A stretch of 57,282 bases of DNA from Lachnospiraceae bacterium (GTDB lineage Bacteria; Bacillota; Clostridia; Lachnospirales; Lachnospiraceae). Below the pieces are notes generated by a model, which saw only the letters and a program-made list of their open reading frames with translations, did no database searches and had not been told where the DNA came from. The number at the start of each line of letters is the position of its first letter. Position 1 is the stretch's first letter. A program made the translations under genes and the position numbers. Of this stretch, positions 35,879-45,052 are shown piece by piece. The stretch covers positions 1 to 57,282 of the forward strand of contig JALFNQ010000091.1 of NCBI GenBank assembly GCA_022773965.1. Reading direction: 5' to 3'.

Positions 35879-37450
35879 TCACGCCTTCGCCCGCCATTCT
35901 CTCGGTGACATGCCAACCGTCTTTTTAAACACAAAGCTAAAGTAGTGGGCATCCTTGTAGCCCACTGCCGCAGCGATCTGGGCAGAGGACTGGTCGCTCT
36001 CCCGAAGCAGCCGTTTTGCCTGCTCCATGCGCTTACTCGTCACATATTCCACAAAGGTCATCTTCATTTCCTGGGAAAACACCGCACTGAAATAGTTCGG
36101 GCTCATCCCGATCGACTGTGCGACCTCATTTAAATTTAACGTCATCCGGGTATAATTATCTTCAATATAATCAAGTGCATGTTTCAGCACCTGTTTGCCC
36201 TGGGTCTGCTGCTTTTCATCCCGCAGACGCAGCGCTTCCGTCAAAAGCTTTCTGACATAATCAGCCATCGTGTCCGGACCGCTCACCATCTCATGGATCC
36301 GGTCTGCACCGACAGTTTCCAAAAACTCCTCCTGCTTACACCCGATGCTCTCAATAAACGCCTGCGCTGTAAACTGAATATTCAGCAGCAGATAGTCACG
36401 AAACAGCCGGGAAGCCACCGCTTCCCCAAGCCCCTGAATATAACTGCCGACAAATTCATCCACTTCGGTGCGCTGTCCGTTGTTTAAAAATCCACGAACG
36501 ATCTCCGGGTCTACCTTGTTTGCATCCAGACCGCCAAAACTGCTGTTTTCTGAAGCTTCCCCCTCATCTGCTGTCAGTTCTTCCGTCAAAATATGTTTTT
36601 CAGGCATCAGATAACGGTATGCGTAAATATGATTCACCCGCCGGTAACACTCCGACAACTGACTGAAGCGCTCTACCGGCGTTCCTGCTGCCACATACCA
36701 CTCATGATCCTTCGACTGTTCACAGATCTTTTTGATATCATCCATATGCGTGTGCGTGCGCTCAACCAGATACTCCACATCACCCATCAAAAGGATCCCA
36801 TAGGTGTTCATGTTCCACCGGAACACCAGACATTCCGGAAAACGCAGAAAATACCGCAAAAGCTCCTCTCTGTTCTCATCGTCCTGCACACCAAGCAGGA
36901 TCAGATTGTAGCCGGAGGCATTCATATCCAGACCCTGTTTCCCGGCTTCCTCATACAGCTCCTGTGCCGAAAGCTTTCCCTCAAATACCTTTTCAAAAAA
37001 GCTGCGCAGTGCGTACTGCTCATATTGCTGCATCTCACTCTGGAACTTTCTCACATAGTTTTTCTGTTCCTGCTCCGCCTCGATCTTTTCGCGGATCTCG
37101 GAAAGCGCCTTCTGCAGCGATCTTCGGGTAATCGGCTTTAACAGATATTCATCCACACCCTCCGTGATTGCCTGCCTCGCATATTCAAAATCATCATACC
37201 CGCTGATAATGATGATCTTCATATCCGGATATTCACTCTTTACGATATGGCTGAGTGCCAGCCCATCCATAAAAGGCATCTTGATATCCGTGATCAGCAC
37301 ATCCGGCACCGTCTTTCGGATTAAAGGAAGCGCCATCTCTCCATCTCCGGCTTCCCCCACAAACCGGTATCCATACTGCTGCCATGGAATATTGTCCCGC
37401 AGCGCCTCTCGCACCACACTTTCATCCTCTACTAAAAATACCTTTAACAT
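35879..37450 (-). CDS. Two-component response regulator, AraC type (YesN-like)
   Basis: 523 aa. N-terminal receiver domain (1-120) with phospho-acceptor D54 in VLITDIKMP and the conserved K in LLKPI. A long middle region of unknown fold (about 125-410) follows. A C-terminal AraC-type DNA-binding domain (about 420-520) has LNEVAQSIGMSPNYFSAVF and SAQIAAAVGYKDAHYFSFVF. GAGG precedes the ATG. It is the last gene of the three-component set kinase - anchored binding protein - regulator, 27 bp after the binding-protein gene. It probably activates the adjacent CUT2 transporter; the target is inferred. Confidence 0.94.
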   Translation of the reverse strand: MLKVFLVEDESVVREALRDNIPWQQYGYRFVGEAGDGEMALPLIRKTVPDVLITDIKMPFMDGLALSHIVKSEYPDMKIIIISGYDDFEYARQAITEGVDEYLLKPITRRSLQKALSEIREKIEAEQEQKNYVRKFQSEMQQYEQYALRSFFEKVFEGKLSAQELYEEAGKQGLDMNASGYNLILLGVQDDENREELLRYFLRFPECLVFRWNMNTYGILLMGDVEYLVERTHTHMDDIKKICEQSKDHEWYVAAGTPVERFSQLSECYRRVNHIYAYRYLMPEKHILTEELTADEGEASENSSFGGLDANKVDPEIVRGFLNNGQRTEVDEFVGSYIQGLGEAVASRLFRDYLLLNIQFTAQAFIESIGCKQEEFLETVGADRIHEMVSGPDTMADYVRKLLTEALRLRDEKQQTQGKQVLKHALDYIEDNYTRMTLNLNEVAQSIGMSPNYFSAVFSQEMKMTFVEYVTSKRMEQAKRLLRESDQSSAQIAAAVGYKDAHYFSFVFKKTVGMSPREWRAKA

Positions 37451-37477
37451 CTCTTAACCTCATTTTCACAAATAGGA

Positions 37478-38512
37478 TCAGTAGGTTCTATCCTTCAGAT
37501 ACGCTCCTACATTCGCCTGTGTAAACACAAGCTCATCCACAAAATATTCTTTTTCCACCTTTTCGCCAGCCTCCATCTTACGGATCACCTCTGCTACCAG
37601 TTCACCCTGCTGGGGATTGCACTCCACCTCACAGCTGATCTTTCCATATTGTACCAGCTCCAGCGCATCCTTTACACCATCAAAGGAGATCAGCTTCATA
37701 TCCCCATATTTGCCTGTCGTAAGCCCGGCCTCCGAAATGGCCTCCATTGCACCAAAGGTCATCTCATCATTCTGACTGACCACAACATCAATATCGTCGT
37801 ACTGACGCAGCAGCTTCGCCATCGTCTCCTTACCTTTGACCACCGTAAAATCTCCCGATTCCTGTGCCAGTATCCTCCAGTCAGCATGTCTTTGTGCCAC
37901 TTCAAGGAATCCCCTGCTTCTGCCCAGCTGTGAAGTCGATCCGAAGGGACCGGTCAGCATCACAATATTGAGCGGATCATCCTCCCCACGGTCTATATGC
38001 TCCTGATCAGCCTCCAGCCATTCCCCGGCCTTTCGTCCTTCTGCCTCCATATCACTGCCTATAAACGTTGTATAAAGATCCTCTGAACCGGCGATCTTCC
38101 GGTCAACCAGAATCACCGGAATCCCGGCATCCTTTGCCTCCATGAGCACAGTCTCCCAGCCCTCCTCCATAAAGGGAGCAAACACAATGTAATCTACCCG
38201 CTGGGAAATAAAACCGCGAATCGCCTTGATCTGGTTCTCCTGCTTTTGTCTGGCATTGCTGTATTGAAGAAAAAAACCATTTTCCTTTGAAAGTGCATTT
38301 TGAATAGATTCTGTATGTGTGGCACGCCAGACAGACTCGCTGCCCAGCTGTGAAAAACCAACCACGATCAGATCCTCATCCTCCAGCACACTCTCATCTT
38401 CCGTCGTCTGTGGCGGTGTCGCATTTTCAAAGCCACCGCGTGCACTTAGCAATGCCAAAAACATGACAATCAGAACGATCAGCGCCATCACCAGCCGTTT
38501 TTCATTTTTCAT
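37478..38512 (-). CDS. Membrane-anchored sugar-binding sensor protein
   Basis: 344 aa with the type I periplasmic-binding fold. The N terminus has one hydrophobic segment (about 7-23) with no lipobox, so it is probably an uncleaved membrane anchor. An acidic stalk comes next, then the binding domain from VVGFSQLGSESVWR. It lies between the sensor kinase and response regulator genes, the pattern of three-component systems such as XylFII-LytS-YesN of solventogenic clostridia. There the binding protein presents sugar to the kinase. A transport role is unlikely because no permease is adjacent. Confidence 0.9.
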   Translation of the reverse strand: MKNEKRLVMALIVLIVMFLALLSARGGFENATPPQTTEDESVLEDEDLIVVGFSQLGSESVWRATHTESIQNALSKENGFFLQYSNARQKQENQIKAIRGFISQRVDYIVFAPFMEEGWETVLMEAKDAGIPVILVDRKIAGSEDLYTTFIGSDMEAEGRKAGEWLEADQEHIDRGEDDPLNIVMLTGPFGSTSQLGRSRGFLEVAQRHADWRILAQESGDFTVVKGKETMAKLLRQYDDIDVVVSQNDEMTFGAMEAISEAGLTTGKYGDMKLISFDGVKDALELVQYGKISCEVECNPQQGELVAEVIRKMEAGEKVEKEYFVDELVFTQANVGAYLKDRTY

Positions 38513-38565
38513 GCTGTTTTCCTTCCTTCGCTGCTCCGGTACACCGGAGCTATTTACGCTTCGCG

Positions 38566-40065
38566 CTATTTTCCGCCCTGCTGGATCTGATCATCCTTCG
38601 GTGGAATATACAGCGCCGGAATCGTCACCGTCACTGTCGTTCCCACACCCTGCACGGAATCGATCTGCATTCCATAATAATCCCCAAAATACATGCGGAT
38701 GCGCTCGTTGACATTCGCGAGGCCAAAACCGCCCTCCGTATCCTTGCACGGGCGCTCGATCTCCCTGCGCAGATGTGCCAGCTTTTCAGGCTCCATGCCC
38801 ACACCATTATCCTGCACGGTCAAAACAATCTTCCGATCCTGCATCATTCCCGTGATCGTGATCTTGCCCATCGCGCGCTTGTACTTGATGCCGTGATAAA
38901 GCGCATTTTCTACGAGCGGCTGCAGGGTCAGCTTCAGGATCTTATACGGATAAATATCCGGAGCAATATTGATCTCATAATCTAAAATATCATGATAACG
39001 TGCCTGCTGGATCTTTAAATAGCTTCGGATGTGCTGCTCCTCCTCACGGATGGATATGTACTCTGCACCGTGACTGAGCACAAGCCGGAAAAACTGTGAC
39101 AGCGAAACAACCATATCCACCGCCTCATCCGTAGAATCGCTCTCGATCAGCCAGACGATCGTGTCCAGTGTATTATATAAAAAATGCGGATTGATCTGCT
39201 CCTGCAAAAGCCGAAGCTCCGCATGGCGCATTTTACTCTCGTCCTCCTTGATCTTTTTAACCATCGCCTCCAAATGCACCGTCATATCATTCACAGAACC
39301 AGACAACTCTGCAATCTCCATCGGTCCGTTCGTCTCTGCACGCGCCCCGAAATCTCCATGGGCAACAGCTCCGGTCACCTTCCGCAAACGCTCAATCGGC
39401 CGGACAATCCCGCTCATGATCTGAGCGGCAATGAGTACTACCAGCAAAAGAATGACTGCCAGCATCACTCCAAACACAAGCAGAAACTGCTCCACCTGCG
39501 CATTCAGCTGCAGCTTCAGGCTGTTCATGCTGCGGGTCTGATAATAGATGTAATACTGGATATCATCCTGGATCAGCTCGGTTAAAATATAGATATTATT
39601 GTCGAGCATTTCCATGTTTTCATCGTAATGCCCGCCTTCGTCCAGATTATACTTGATATCATCGATGCGATCCTCCAGTGTATCGAGGTTGCGCAACAGG
39701 CTCTGCAGCCACAGGCGGCTTTCACGATCCGTTGTGATCTTTACAAGGGCACTGAAATCCGTGCGCAGCTTCTGCACCAGCTCATAGGGATCCTTGACTG
39801 AATCATCATCATCAATATTCTCCAGCGTGATGCTGCCAGCCACCAGACGATAAATGCTCTCATCCAGCTCGTCCCGGAAATCCAGATTGTAATTGTTTGC
39901 GATCATCATGTTGCTCACGATATTATCATAGGCCTTGCTGTAACCATTCAGGGATATGAGCAAATAAACAGACATCACTAAAAATGGAAGCACTGCCACT
40001 CCCACAAGCAATATCAGTTTATTTTTTAATGATGATGTTTTTGAAGTTTCAAAATAATTTTTCAT
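38566..40065 (-). CDS. Sensor histidine kinase (YesM/LytS-like)
   Basis: 499 aa from ATG 40065; AAGGA is only two bases away, so the start is not certain, and an upstream extension of 46 codons would run through a perfect palindrome. Membrane segments at about 20-40 and 225-250 flank an extracellular helical region; a HAMP domain follows (about 250-300). The His_kinase domain has LLQEQINPHFLYNTLDTI with the phospho-accepting histidine in NPHF. The ATPase domain shows LVENALYHGIKYK and DNGVGM, then GFGLANVNERI. First gene of the three-component unit. Confidence 0.93.
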   Translation of the reverse strand: MKNYFETSKTSSLKNKLILLVGVAVLPFLVMSVYLLISLNGYSKAYDNIVSNMMIANNYNLDFRDELDESIYRLVAGSITLENIDDDDSVKDPYELVQKLRTDFSALVKITTDRESRLWLQSLLRNLDTLEDRIDDIKYNLDEGGHYDENMEMLDNNIYILTELIQDDIQYYIYYQTRSMNSLKLQLNAQVEQFLLVFGVMLAVILLLVVLIAAQIMSGIVRPIERLRKVTGAVAHGDFGARAETNGPMEIAELSGSVNDMTVHLEAMVKKIKEDESKMRHAELRLLQEQINPHFLYNTLDTIVWLIESDSTDEAVDMVVSLSQFFRLVLSHGAEYISIREEEQHIRSYLKIQQARYHDILDYEINIAPDIYPYKILKLTLQPLVENALYHGIKYKRAMGKITITGMMQDRKIVLTVQDNGVGMEPEKLAHLRREIERPCKDTEGGFGLANVNERIRMYFGDYYGMQIDSVQGVGTTVTVTIPALYIPPKDDQIQQGGK

Positions 40066-40104
40066 AATCCTTATAAATGTGCAACCGACAATCTCCCTAA
40101 TATA

Positions 40105-40144
40105 AAAATACATCTTGTACATACATTTGTACAAGATGTATTTT
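40105..40144 (-). promoter_or_regulatory. Perfect 16-bp inverted repeat upstream of the sensor kinase
   Basis: AAAATACATCTTGTAC (40105-40120) and GTACAAGATGTATTTT (40129-40144) pair perfectly with an 8-base loop. It contains CTTGT-N12-ACAAG, a spacing also seen upstream of the ribulokinase gene. It may be an operator for an AraR-type repressor or a terminator ending the ara mRNA, since TTTTTAT follows on the minus strand. Confidence 0.55.
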
Positions 40145-40159
40145 ACGGAAGGTCTGAAT

Positions 40160-40258
40160 TCCTTTATCGCTTCGCGCGCAAAATCACCAAATTCATGACT
40201 CATGTACGTTTTGGCACGTAGCCTGCAGTAAATGCCAGCTACCGTGTGAACGGTAACA
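40160..40258. repeat. Dispersed hairpin repeat, copy E3
   Basis: About 95 bp aligned with the reverse complement of 53001-53090. Shared words include ACCAAATTCATG, TGTACGTTTT, GGCAC, GCAGTAAATGC and GTGTGAA. Hairpin 3 is GTAGC...GCTAC (40218-40242), against TAGTC...GACTA in the other copy, around the same GCAGTAAATGC core. It fills the gap between the aldose epimerase and kinase genes. Confidence 0.7.
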
Positions 40259-40295
40259 GCGCTTCTGATCCACAGTTTTTATCACATTACTTTTC

Positions 40296-41339
40296 TCATA
40301 ATGATACAGAAAAACAATACTTCGTGGTTGACTCATAGGTCTCGCCCGGCGAGAGAAACGGCTGCTTAAAGTTCTTCTCATTCACTGAGTTCGGAAAATA
40401 CTGGGTTTCCAGACAAAAGCCCTGACGTTTTCCATATGCCACACCGTCTTTTCCGGTCTGTCCGCCTACAAAATTGCCGGCGTAGAACTGAACGCCCACA
40501 CAGGTCGTGTACACATCCATCTGAATACCTGATACATCAGATTTTGCCCGGGCTGCCAGCTGCAGGCTGCCATCCGCCTTGTCCAGAACATAGTTATGGT
40601 CATAGCCACCTGTATATATCAGCTGATCAAAATCATCATTGATCCGCGCACCGATCTCTGTCATCTGGCGGAAATCCATGGGTGTTCCGTCCACAGATGC
40701 GATCTCACCTGTCGGGATTGCTTTTCCGTCTACGACCGGTGTATAGTAGGATGCCAGAATCTCCAGCTTCTGTGACTCTGCACTGCCGCTCTCATGTCCA
40801 TCTAAATTAAAATAGGCATGATTGGTAAAGTTTGCCACAGTTTTCTTATCCGCAGTTGCCTTATAATCAAGCACCAGCTCTCCTGCATCGGTCAATGTAT
40901 AAGTGATGGAAGCATCCATATTTCCGGGAAATCCCTGCTGTCCATCAGGACTGTGATAGGTCAGTACCACATGGCTGTCATCTGCCTCAGCAGCCTGCCA
41001 GATCACCGTGTGGAATCCATCCGAACCACTGTGAAGGTTGTTTTCATTATCATTTGCCTCTAACTGATAAGTCACATCGTCAATGGTCACCTGTGCGTTA
41101 TAGATACGGTTTCCATTTCGACCGATCACTGCACCCAGATAACCGCGCACATTCTGATAGTCCGAAGGTGTATCATAGCCAAGCAGTACATCGCGCACCT
41201 TGCCATCTTTGTCCGGTACCCGAATGGAACGCAGCGCTGCGCCAAGACTAATGATCTCCACTTCCATACCACCTGCATTTTTCAAGGTGTACATGGTAAC
41301 GTCTGCGCCTTCATTTGTCTTTCCGAATAATTTTTCCAT
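40296..41339 (-). CDS. galM: Aldose 1-epimerase (GalM family)
   Basis: Cytoplasmic mutarotase, 347 aa from ATG 41339 with GGAGGAGA upstream; a longer frame upstream overlaps the end of araD. The catalytic histidine lies in NFTNHAYFNLDG and the catalytic glutamate in CLETQYFPNS near the C terminus. NLHSGSDGFHTVIW is the second conserved histidine region. It follows araD after 61 bp. In this locus it would interconvert anomers of L-arabinose or galactose so that the isomerase receives its preferred form. Confidence 0.93.
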   Translation of the reverse strand: MEKLFGKTNEGADVTMYTLKNAGGMEVEIISLGAALRSIRVPDKDGKVRDVLLGYDTPSDYQNVRGYLGAVIGRNGNRIYNAQVTIDDVTYQLEANDNENNLHSGSDGFHTVIWQAAEADDSHVVLTYHSPDGQQGFPGNMDASITYTLTDAGELVLDYKATADKKTVANFTNHAYFNLDGHESGSAESQKLEILASYYTPVVDGKAIPTGEIASVDGTPMDFRQMTEIGARINDDFDQLIYTGGYDHNYVLDKADGSLQLAARAKSDVSGIQMDVYTTCVGVQFYAGNFVGGQTGKDGVAYGKRQGFCLETQYFPNSVNEKNFKQPFLSPGETYESTTKYCFSVSL

Positions 41340-41400
41340 AGTTACATTCTCTCCTCCCACTAAGTTATGATCCATAGCAGCTTTTTCTACTACGGTCAGT

Positions 41401-42093
41401 TTACTGACCGTAGTAGGCATTCTCACCATGCTTTCGGTAGAAATGCTTTTCCTTAATATTGTCAGGAGCAGGCTTTACCTTGGGATTGATGAGTTCCGTA
41501 TTGCGGGCCATCTTTGCTACTTCCTCCAGCACGACTGCGTTGTGTACAGCCTCTGCTGCATCCTTGCCCCAGATGAAAGGTCCATGGTTCTGGCAAAGAA
41601 CTGCCGGTGTATAAACGGGGTTGATACCTCTCTCTTCAAAGGTCTCGATGATCACCATACCGGTATTCTTCTCGTATGCCTCATTGATCTCCTCTGTTGT
41701 CAGATTTCTTGCGCAGGGAATCGGTCCTAAAAAGTAGTCTGCATGGGTGGTTCCATACAGCGGAATATCTCTTCCTGCCTGTGCCCACGCAACAGCTTCC
41801 GGCGAATGCGTATGTACGATTCCGCCAATCTCAGGATATTTTTTATACAGTTCTATATGTGTTGCCGTGTCAGATGAAGGCTTATATTTTCCCTCGATCT
41901 TATTTCCCTCCAGATCCATAACAACCATGTCATCCGGTGTCAATGCATCATAATCCACACCACTGGGCTTGATCACAAAATAACCGGTCTCGGCATCTCT
42001 TCCGCTGACATTGCCCCATGTATAAGTAATCAGACCTCTGCGGGGAAGCTCCATATTTGCTTCATACACTTCTTTTTTCAGCTGTTCTAACAT
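41401..42093 (-). CDS. araD: L-ribulose-5-phosphate 4-epimerase
   Basis: Class II aldolase-fold zinc enzyme, 230 aa, converting L-ribulose 5-phosphate to D-xylulose 5-phosphate. The phosphate-binding start [17 protein letters not shown], the zinc ligands in IVHTHSPEA and [10 protein letters not shown], and the acidic THADYFLG loop are intact. AAAGGATA precedes the ATG. It is separated from the transketolase genes by 266 bp filled by a hairpin repeat. Confidence 0.96.
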   Translation of the reverse strand: MLEQLKKEVYEANMELPRRGLITYTWGNVSGRDAETGYFVIKPSGVDYDALTPDDMVVMDLEGNKIEGKYKPSSDTATHIELYKKYPEIGGIVHTHSPEAVAWAQAGRDIPLYGTTHADYFLGPIPCARNLTTEEINEAYEKNTGMVIIETFEERGINPVYTPAVLCQNHGPFIWGKDAAEAVHNAVVLEEVAKMARNTELINPKVKPAPDNIKEKHFYRKHGENAYYGQ

Positions 42094-42137
42094 AGTAGGT
42101 ATATCCTTTCTCCATATATTTTATCGTTGTTACTGTT

Positions 42138-42297
42138 CTGAGCAGTTACCATTTTTCGTAACTATTCAGTACCTTCATAGTTACGATGAATCGAGCAATG
42201 CTTCGCATTCAAAATTGCCCGATTCTTGCAACCACTACACGTTCTTACGGACTCAGCAGTAAATGCTTCGTCCTGTCCTGAACAGTTACCATTTTTC
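42138..42297. repeat. Dispersed hairpin repeat, full copy E2, bounded by 20-bp direct repeats
   Basis: Flanked by CTGAGCAGTTACCATTTTTC (42138-42157) and CTGAACAGTTACCATTTTTC (42278-42297). Inside are three hairpins: module 1 (42158-42184, GTAACTAT/ATAGTTAC), module 2 (42188-42225, GAATCGAGCAAT/ATTGCCCGATTC) and module 3 (42249-42273, GGAC/GTCC). It lies between the transketolase and araD genes, so it is probably transcribed within the ara operon. Confidence 0.7.
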
Positions 42298-42299
42298 AA

Positions 42300-42347
42300 T
42301 AATATCCTGGCACCGGCTGCAAGCACCGGATACCAGGATATTCGTTT
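42300..42347 (-). terminator. Hairpin downstream of the transketolase genes
   Basis: AATATCCTGG pairs with CCAGGATATT, and an inner CCGG/CCGG stem adds stability. Only ATTGAAAAAT follows on the minus strand, so it is a weak terminator at best and may instead protect the upstream mRNA. Confidence 0.45.
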
Positions 42348-42359
42348 AAAAATCGCTTT

Positions 42360-43301
42360 TTACTTCATCTCAGCTGATACACGCTCATAGATGCCATCTG
42401 CATCCAATTTGTACTTGTGAAGCAGTTCCTTTGCAGGACCTGACTCGCCAAATACATCGTTCATACCGATGCGTGTGACCTTTGTCGGGCAGTTCTCACT
42501 TAAGCACTCGCTGACTGCTGCGCCCAGGCCACCGATGATGGAATGCTCCTCAACAGTGAAGATACGTCCGGTCTTCTTTGCTGCTGCGATCACAAGCTCC
42601 TCATCTAAAGGCTTGATCGTGTGGATGTTGATCACCTGAGCATCAATTCCGTCTGCTGCAAGCTTCTCTGCTGCCTCAAGTGCCTCGCTGACACAAAGTC
42701 CGGTTGCAATGATCGTGCAATCCTTTCCATCCCGGAGTTCAACACCCTTGCCGATCTCAAATTTGTAATCAGCATTATCATTGATCACCGGCACTGCCAG
42801 ACGTCCAAAACGTAAATATACAGGGCCTTCATGCTCATAAGCTGCCTTTACAGCTGCCTTTGCCTCTACATCATCACTGGGATTGATCACTACCATTCCG
42901 GGAATGGAACGCATCAATGCGATATCCTCATTACACTGATGAGAAGCACCGTCCTCACCAACGGAAATACCAGCATGTGTTGCACCGATCTTTACGTTTA
43001 AGTGCGGATATCCGATAGAGTTACGCACCTGCTCAAAAGAACGACCTGCTGCAAACATTGCAAATGTACTTACGAAAGGGACAAATCCGGTCGTTGATAA
43101 TCCGGCAGCGATACCGGTCATATTTGCCTCTGCGATACCACAGTCGATGTGGCGCTCCGGGAACTCTTTCTTGAATACGCCGGTCTTTGTAGCTGCTGCC
43201 AGATCGGCATCTAAAACGAGCAGATTCTCATGCTCTTTTCCAAGCTCAACTAAAGCATTGCCGTAGCTGTCTCTTGTTGCGATTTTCTTTACTTCTGACA
43301 C
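42360..43301 (-). CDS. Transketolase, C-terminal subunit
   Basis: 313 aa, the pyrimidine-binding and C-terminal domains of a split transketolase. It begins with GTG 43301 and overlaps the N-terminal subunit gene by 13 bases, so the two are translationally coupled. DCGIAEANMTGIAAGLS carries the conserved glutamate that activates TDP. GEDGASHQCNEDIALMRSIPGM is also typical, and the last domain holds HTIKPLDEELVIAAAKKTG. With its partner it connects xylulose 5-phosphate from arabinose to glycolytic intermediates. Confidence 0.94.
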   Translation of the reverse strand: MSEVKKIATRDSYGNALVELGKEHENLLVLDADLAAATKTGVFKKEFPERHIDCGIAEANMTGIAAGLSTTGFVPFVSTFAMFAAGRSFEQVRNSIGYPHLNVKIGATHAGISVGEDGASHQCNEDIALMRSIPGMVVINPSDDVEAKAAVKAAYEHEGPVYLRFGRLAVPVINDNADYKFEIGKGVELRDGKDCTIIATGLCVSEALEAAEKLAADGIDAQVINIHTIKPLDEELVIAAAKKTGRIFTVEEHSIIGGLGAAVSECLSENCPTKVTRIGMNDVFGESGPAKELLHKYKLDADGIYERVSAEMK

Positions 43302-44125
43302 AATGCTTCACCTGCCTTTCTCAAATCCTCCATTGCGACTGCAAATTCCTCGTCGTTCGGAGCTTTTCCATGCCAGCCAACGTTATTCTCCATGAAAGAA
43401 ACGCCCTTACCCTTTACCGTGTGGGCAATGATAGCGGTAGGCATACCCTTGGTAGCCTTTGCCTCGTCAAAGGCAGCCTTGATCTGATCAAAATCATTTC
43501 CATCAATGTTGATCACATGGAAATTAAATGCCTCAAACTTCTTATCGATGGGATAAGGAGAACATACCTCATCGATCGGTCCGTCGATCTGCAGATTGTT
43601 GTTATCAACGATCACGCACAGGTTATCCAGCTTACGGAAGCCTGCAAACATCGCTGCCTCCCAGATCTGTCCTTCCTGAATCTCGCCATCACCACACAGT
43701 GCATAAACACGGAAATCCTTCTTAGACTGCTTCGCACCAAGTGCCATACCACACGCTGCAGATAAGCCCTGTCCCAAAGAACCTGATGACATATCCACGC
43801 CGGGGATATGCTTCATATCCGGATGTCCCTGTAAGTAAGAACCGGTATGACGCAGAGTCAACAGATCCTCTACCGGGAAGTATCCACGATGTGCCAGTGC
43901 AGAATATAAACCGGGAGCTGTATGTCCCTTGGATAATACAAAACGATCACGATCCGGATCTTTTGGATTCTTCGGATCAATATTCATCTCTTCAAAATAG
44001 AGATAAGTAAAAATGTCTGCCGCTGAAAGAGATCCGCCGGGATGTCCAGCCTTTGCAGCGTGAACGCCCTCAACGATGCCCTTGCGAACTTCAACAGCAG
44101 TTTTCTGAAGCTCAAGCTTGTCCAT
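43289..44125 (-). CDS. Transketolase, N-terminal subunit
   Basis: 278 aa, the TDP/Mg-binding half of a split transketolase. Motifs: AGHPGGSLSAADI, LSKGHTAPGLYSALA, SSGSLGQGLSAACGMALG, and the TDP motif GDGEIQEGQIWEAAMFA with the NN pair about 30 residues on. AAAAAAGGAGAG precedes the ATG. Split transketolases are frequent in Firmicutes pentose operons. It follows the transaldolase gene after 139 bp. Confidence 0.94.
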   Translation of the reverse strand: MDKLELQKTAVEVRKGIVEGVHAAKAGHPGGSLSAADIFTYLYFEEMNIDPKNPKDPDRDRFVLSKGHTAPGLYSALAHRGYFPVEDLLTLRHTGSYLQGHPDMKHIPGVDMSSGSLGQGLSAACGMALGAKQSKKDFRVYALCGDGEIQEGQIWEAAMFAGFRKLDNLCVIVDNNNLQIDGPIDEVCSPYPIDKKFEAFNFHVINIDGNDFDQIKAAFDEAKATKGMPTAIIAHTVKGKGVSFMENNVGWHGKAPNDEEFAVAMEDLRKAGEALCQK

Positions 44126-44264
44126 GATTTCTCTCCTTTTTTATTACATCTTTTCGCAGGTTCGCAACTTGAAAACAAGTTCTCTCGTTGCGCTCTCAAA
44201 ATGACCTTCCCAAGCGTCCTCTGATCCAGCAGGGACGCCTGAGAATTGTCATTTCTCCATCTGC

Positions 44265-44918
44265 TTACTCGCCAAATACTGCTTTGTAGTCCTTCTGGAA
44301 CTTCTCGATACCCTGATCAGTTAAAGGATGCTTGGTCATCTGCTCAATAACAGCATACGGAACAGTTGCGATATGAGCACCTGCCAGTGCACAGTCAGTA
44401 ACATGGATCGGATTGCGGACAGATGCTGCAATGATCTCTGTATCAAGACCATAGTTGTCAAAGATCTGCACGATATCCTCGATCAGGTTAATACCGGGCT
44501 GGTTGATGTCGTCTAATCTTCCAAGGAAAGGAGATACATAGGTAGCGCCTGCTCTTGCAGCCAGAAGTGCCTGGTTTGCAGAGAAGACCAGAGTAACGTT
44601 TGTCTTGATGCCCTCAGAAGAGAGAACCTTGGTAGCCTTTAATCCTTCTACAGTCATGGGGATCTTTACAACCATGTTGGGATGGATCTTTGCGATCTCA
44701 CGTCCCTCTGCGATCATACCTTCAGCATCTACAGTAGTAGCCTTTACCTCGCCGCTGATCGGTCCGTCAACGATTGTTGTGATCTCCTTGATCACCTCAT
44801 TAAAATCACGTCCCTCTTTTGCGATCAGGGAAGGATTGGTGGTAACTCCACAGATTACTCCCATGTCATTTGCTTTACGAATATCATCTACATTCGCGGT
44901 GTCAATAAAGAATTTCAT
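44265..44918 (-). CDS. tal: Transaldolase (small, MipB/TalC family)
   Basis: 217-aa TIM-barrel class I aldolase. The N terminus [14 protein letters not shown], the [16 protein letters not shown] strand, the Schiff-base lysine in MVVKIPMT, and [20 protein letters not shown] and SPFLGRLDD are characteristic. A fructose-6-phosphate aldolase activity cannot be fully excluded for this subfamily. AAAAAGGAGAG precedes the ATG. With the split transketolase it completes the non-oxidative pentose phosphate pathway inside the arabinose operon. Confidence 0.92.
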   Translation of the reverse strand: MKFFIDTANVDDIRKANDMGVICGVTTNPSLIAKEGRDFNEVIKEITTIVDGPISGEVKATTVDAEGMIAEGREIAKIHPNMVVKIPMTVEGLKATKVLSSEGIKTNVTLVFSANQALLAARAGATYVSPFLGRLDDINQPGINLIEDIVQIFDNYGLDTEIIAASVRNPIHVTDCALAGAHIATVPYAVIEQMTKHPLTDQGIEKFQKDYKAVFGE

Positions 44919-45052
44919 TGCTTTTCTCTCCTTTTTATCTATTATTGACTGCTCCCCACTGCCGGAGAGCAGCCTTTAAAACCATTTTACACTATTTTCC
45001 TACGATAATCTACATGACATTTTTGTATTGATTACCCTAAAAATTATAACTG

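Noticed and set aside
36593-37141. 182-codon plus-strand frame
   Set aside because: Antisense to the response regulator, whose receiver and AraC domains are unambiguous.
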